A stretch of 64,000 nt of DNA from Pseudoalteromonas luteoviolacea. GTDB taxonomy: Bacteria > Pseudomonadota > Gammaproteobacteria > Enterobacterales > Alteromonadaceae. The translations under genes were made by a program, and so were the position numbers. The stretch is taken from the NCBI RefSeq assembly GCF_001696455.1, contig NZ_MAUJ01000007.1:186001-250000 (forward strand). The letters are read 5' to 3'. Positions 63,602 through 64,000 of the stretch are shown piece after piece (position 1 is the first letter of the stretch; every line of letters starts with the position of its first letter). The notes under the pieces were generated by a model, which did not search any database, was not told where the DNA came from, and saw only the letters and a list, made by a program, of their open reading frames with translations.

Positions 63602-63630
63602 TTATTTAATGCGATAGGAGGAACTCCATC

Positions 63631-64000
63631 ATGAACAGTATGATTTTAAACGCAGATAGCTACAAAGCTTCTCACTTCAAACAATACCCAGAGGGCACAA
63701 GCCAAGTATCTAGTTATATTGAACCACGAGGTGGGCACTATCAAAAAGCGGTATTTTTTGGGTTGCAGATGTTCATTAAAGCTTACCTGACAACCCCATT
63801 GACGCACGAAGATGTAGACGAAGCCAAAGAGCTTTTAGAGCTACATGGCGTACCATTTAATGAAGCAGGATGGCGACATATCGTCAATAAACATGGCGGC
63901 ATGTTGCCTATCAAAATTCAAGCCTTACCTGAAGGCTCCGTTGTGCCAATTAGCAATGCACTGGTGCAAGTCATCAACACAGATCCTAAATGCGCTTGGT
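63631..64000 (+). CDS. nadV: Nicotinamide phosphoribosyltransferase (partial, 3' end outside window)
   Basis: The first 123 codons are present and open to the window edge. The start MNSMILNADSYKASHFKQYP and the IEPRGGHY motif are typical of nicotinamide phosphoribosyltransferase (NadV/NAMPT family), which converts nicotinamide and PRPP to NMN in the cytoplasm. A strong AGGAGG lies 9-14 nt before the ATG. NMN is the substrate of the NadM half encoded just upstream, so the two genes give a two-step nicotinamide to NAD salvage path. The catalytic PRPP-binding and C-terminal regions cannot be checked. Confidence 0.93.
   Translation, partial: MNSMILNADSYKASHFKQYPEGTSQVSSYIEPRGGHYQKAVFFGLQMFIKAYLTTPLTHEDVDEAKELLELHGVPFNEAGWRHIVNKHGGMLPIKIQALPEGSVVPISNALVQVINTDPKCAW

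Noticed and set aside
1..64000. CRISPR arrays, tRNA or rRNA genes, insertion sequences, prophage modules
   Set aside because: No regularly spaced repeats, cloverleaf-like sequences, transposase motifs or phage structural genes were seen on reading either strand; a dedicated scan (tRNAscan, Infernal, ISfinder) was not possible.

Overview
The window reads as a chromosomal segment of a marine gammaproteobacterium of the order Alteromonadales, most likely Pseudoalteromonas. This is inferred from the family content: three large TonB-dependent receptors with an MLN..VTKAVR-type signal peptide, a DNA polymerase II/DinG divergent pair, GrxA, PpiC and NadM/NadV types, and an AT-rich composition with A-rich gaps. 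Genes are dense and on both strands. No rRNA, tRNA, insertion sequence, prophage module or CRISPR array is visible.

Layout. 1-8 kb: a 2-hydroxyacid dehydrogenase cut by the window edge, an OlsF-like two-domain acyltransferase, a membrane-anchored thioredoxin followed by a TonB-dependent receptor, then ppiC, grxA and the RNA helicase deaD. 8-11 kb: mtfA and an HrpB-type helicase. 11.7-21.5 kb: three consecutive TonB-dependent receptors on the minus strand, each with its own promoter of matching architecture and its own terminator. 22-29.3 kb: polB diverging from a dinG-yfcA-priC-deacetylase operon, then ComFB and a 57-residue YbaM/RsmS-family gene. 29.4-38.3 kb: a secreted NLP (NPP1) protein, a duplicated-motif hypothetical, an RND pump with adaptor, a GH16 glycosidase and a winged-helix/TPR membrane regulator. 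38.7-46.3 kb: a flavin amine (L-amino acid) oxidase next to a 2-keto acid decarboxylase, then two spondin-domain proteins and an OmpR/histidine-kinase pair. 46.4-54.7 kb: a MATE pump, a zinc alcohol dehydrogenase, and a TetR-controlled export block (MMPL/RND exporter, LolA-fold protein, outer-membrane barrel). 54.7-64 kb: a frameshifted ACT-domain gene, small unknowns, a cysteine-free sirtuin, a stand-alone proteasome/HslV-like Ntn hydrolase, a DMT transporter behind an attenuator-like leader, a 465-residue unknown, and the NAD-salvage pair nadM-nadV (nadV cut by the window edge).

Most worth a second look. (1) The DMT transporter leader at 60132-60316 has a promoter, a 21-codon peptide with two Trp codons, and three segments that can fold as mutually exclusive antiterminator and terminator hairpins. 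(2) A near-identical 15-nt hairpin with an ATAGA loop sits 31-35 nt before both nadM and nadV. (3) Four TGAC-N5-GTCA operators bracket the TetR gene and the export operon. (4) Three TGATA repeats with exact 11-bp phasing precede the spondin/two-component cluster. (5) A stand-alone Ntn hydrolase begins at a TTG codon that places Thr directly after Met.

Two genes in the 50-55 kb stretch (MMPL exporter and ACT-domain protein) each appear to lack one base. They are either recent pseudogenes or sequencing errors; the ACT case lies in a run of five A. Functional statements come from motif reading without database searches. Substrates of transporters, receptors and the oxidase/decarboxylase pair are not determinable from sequence alone.
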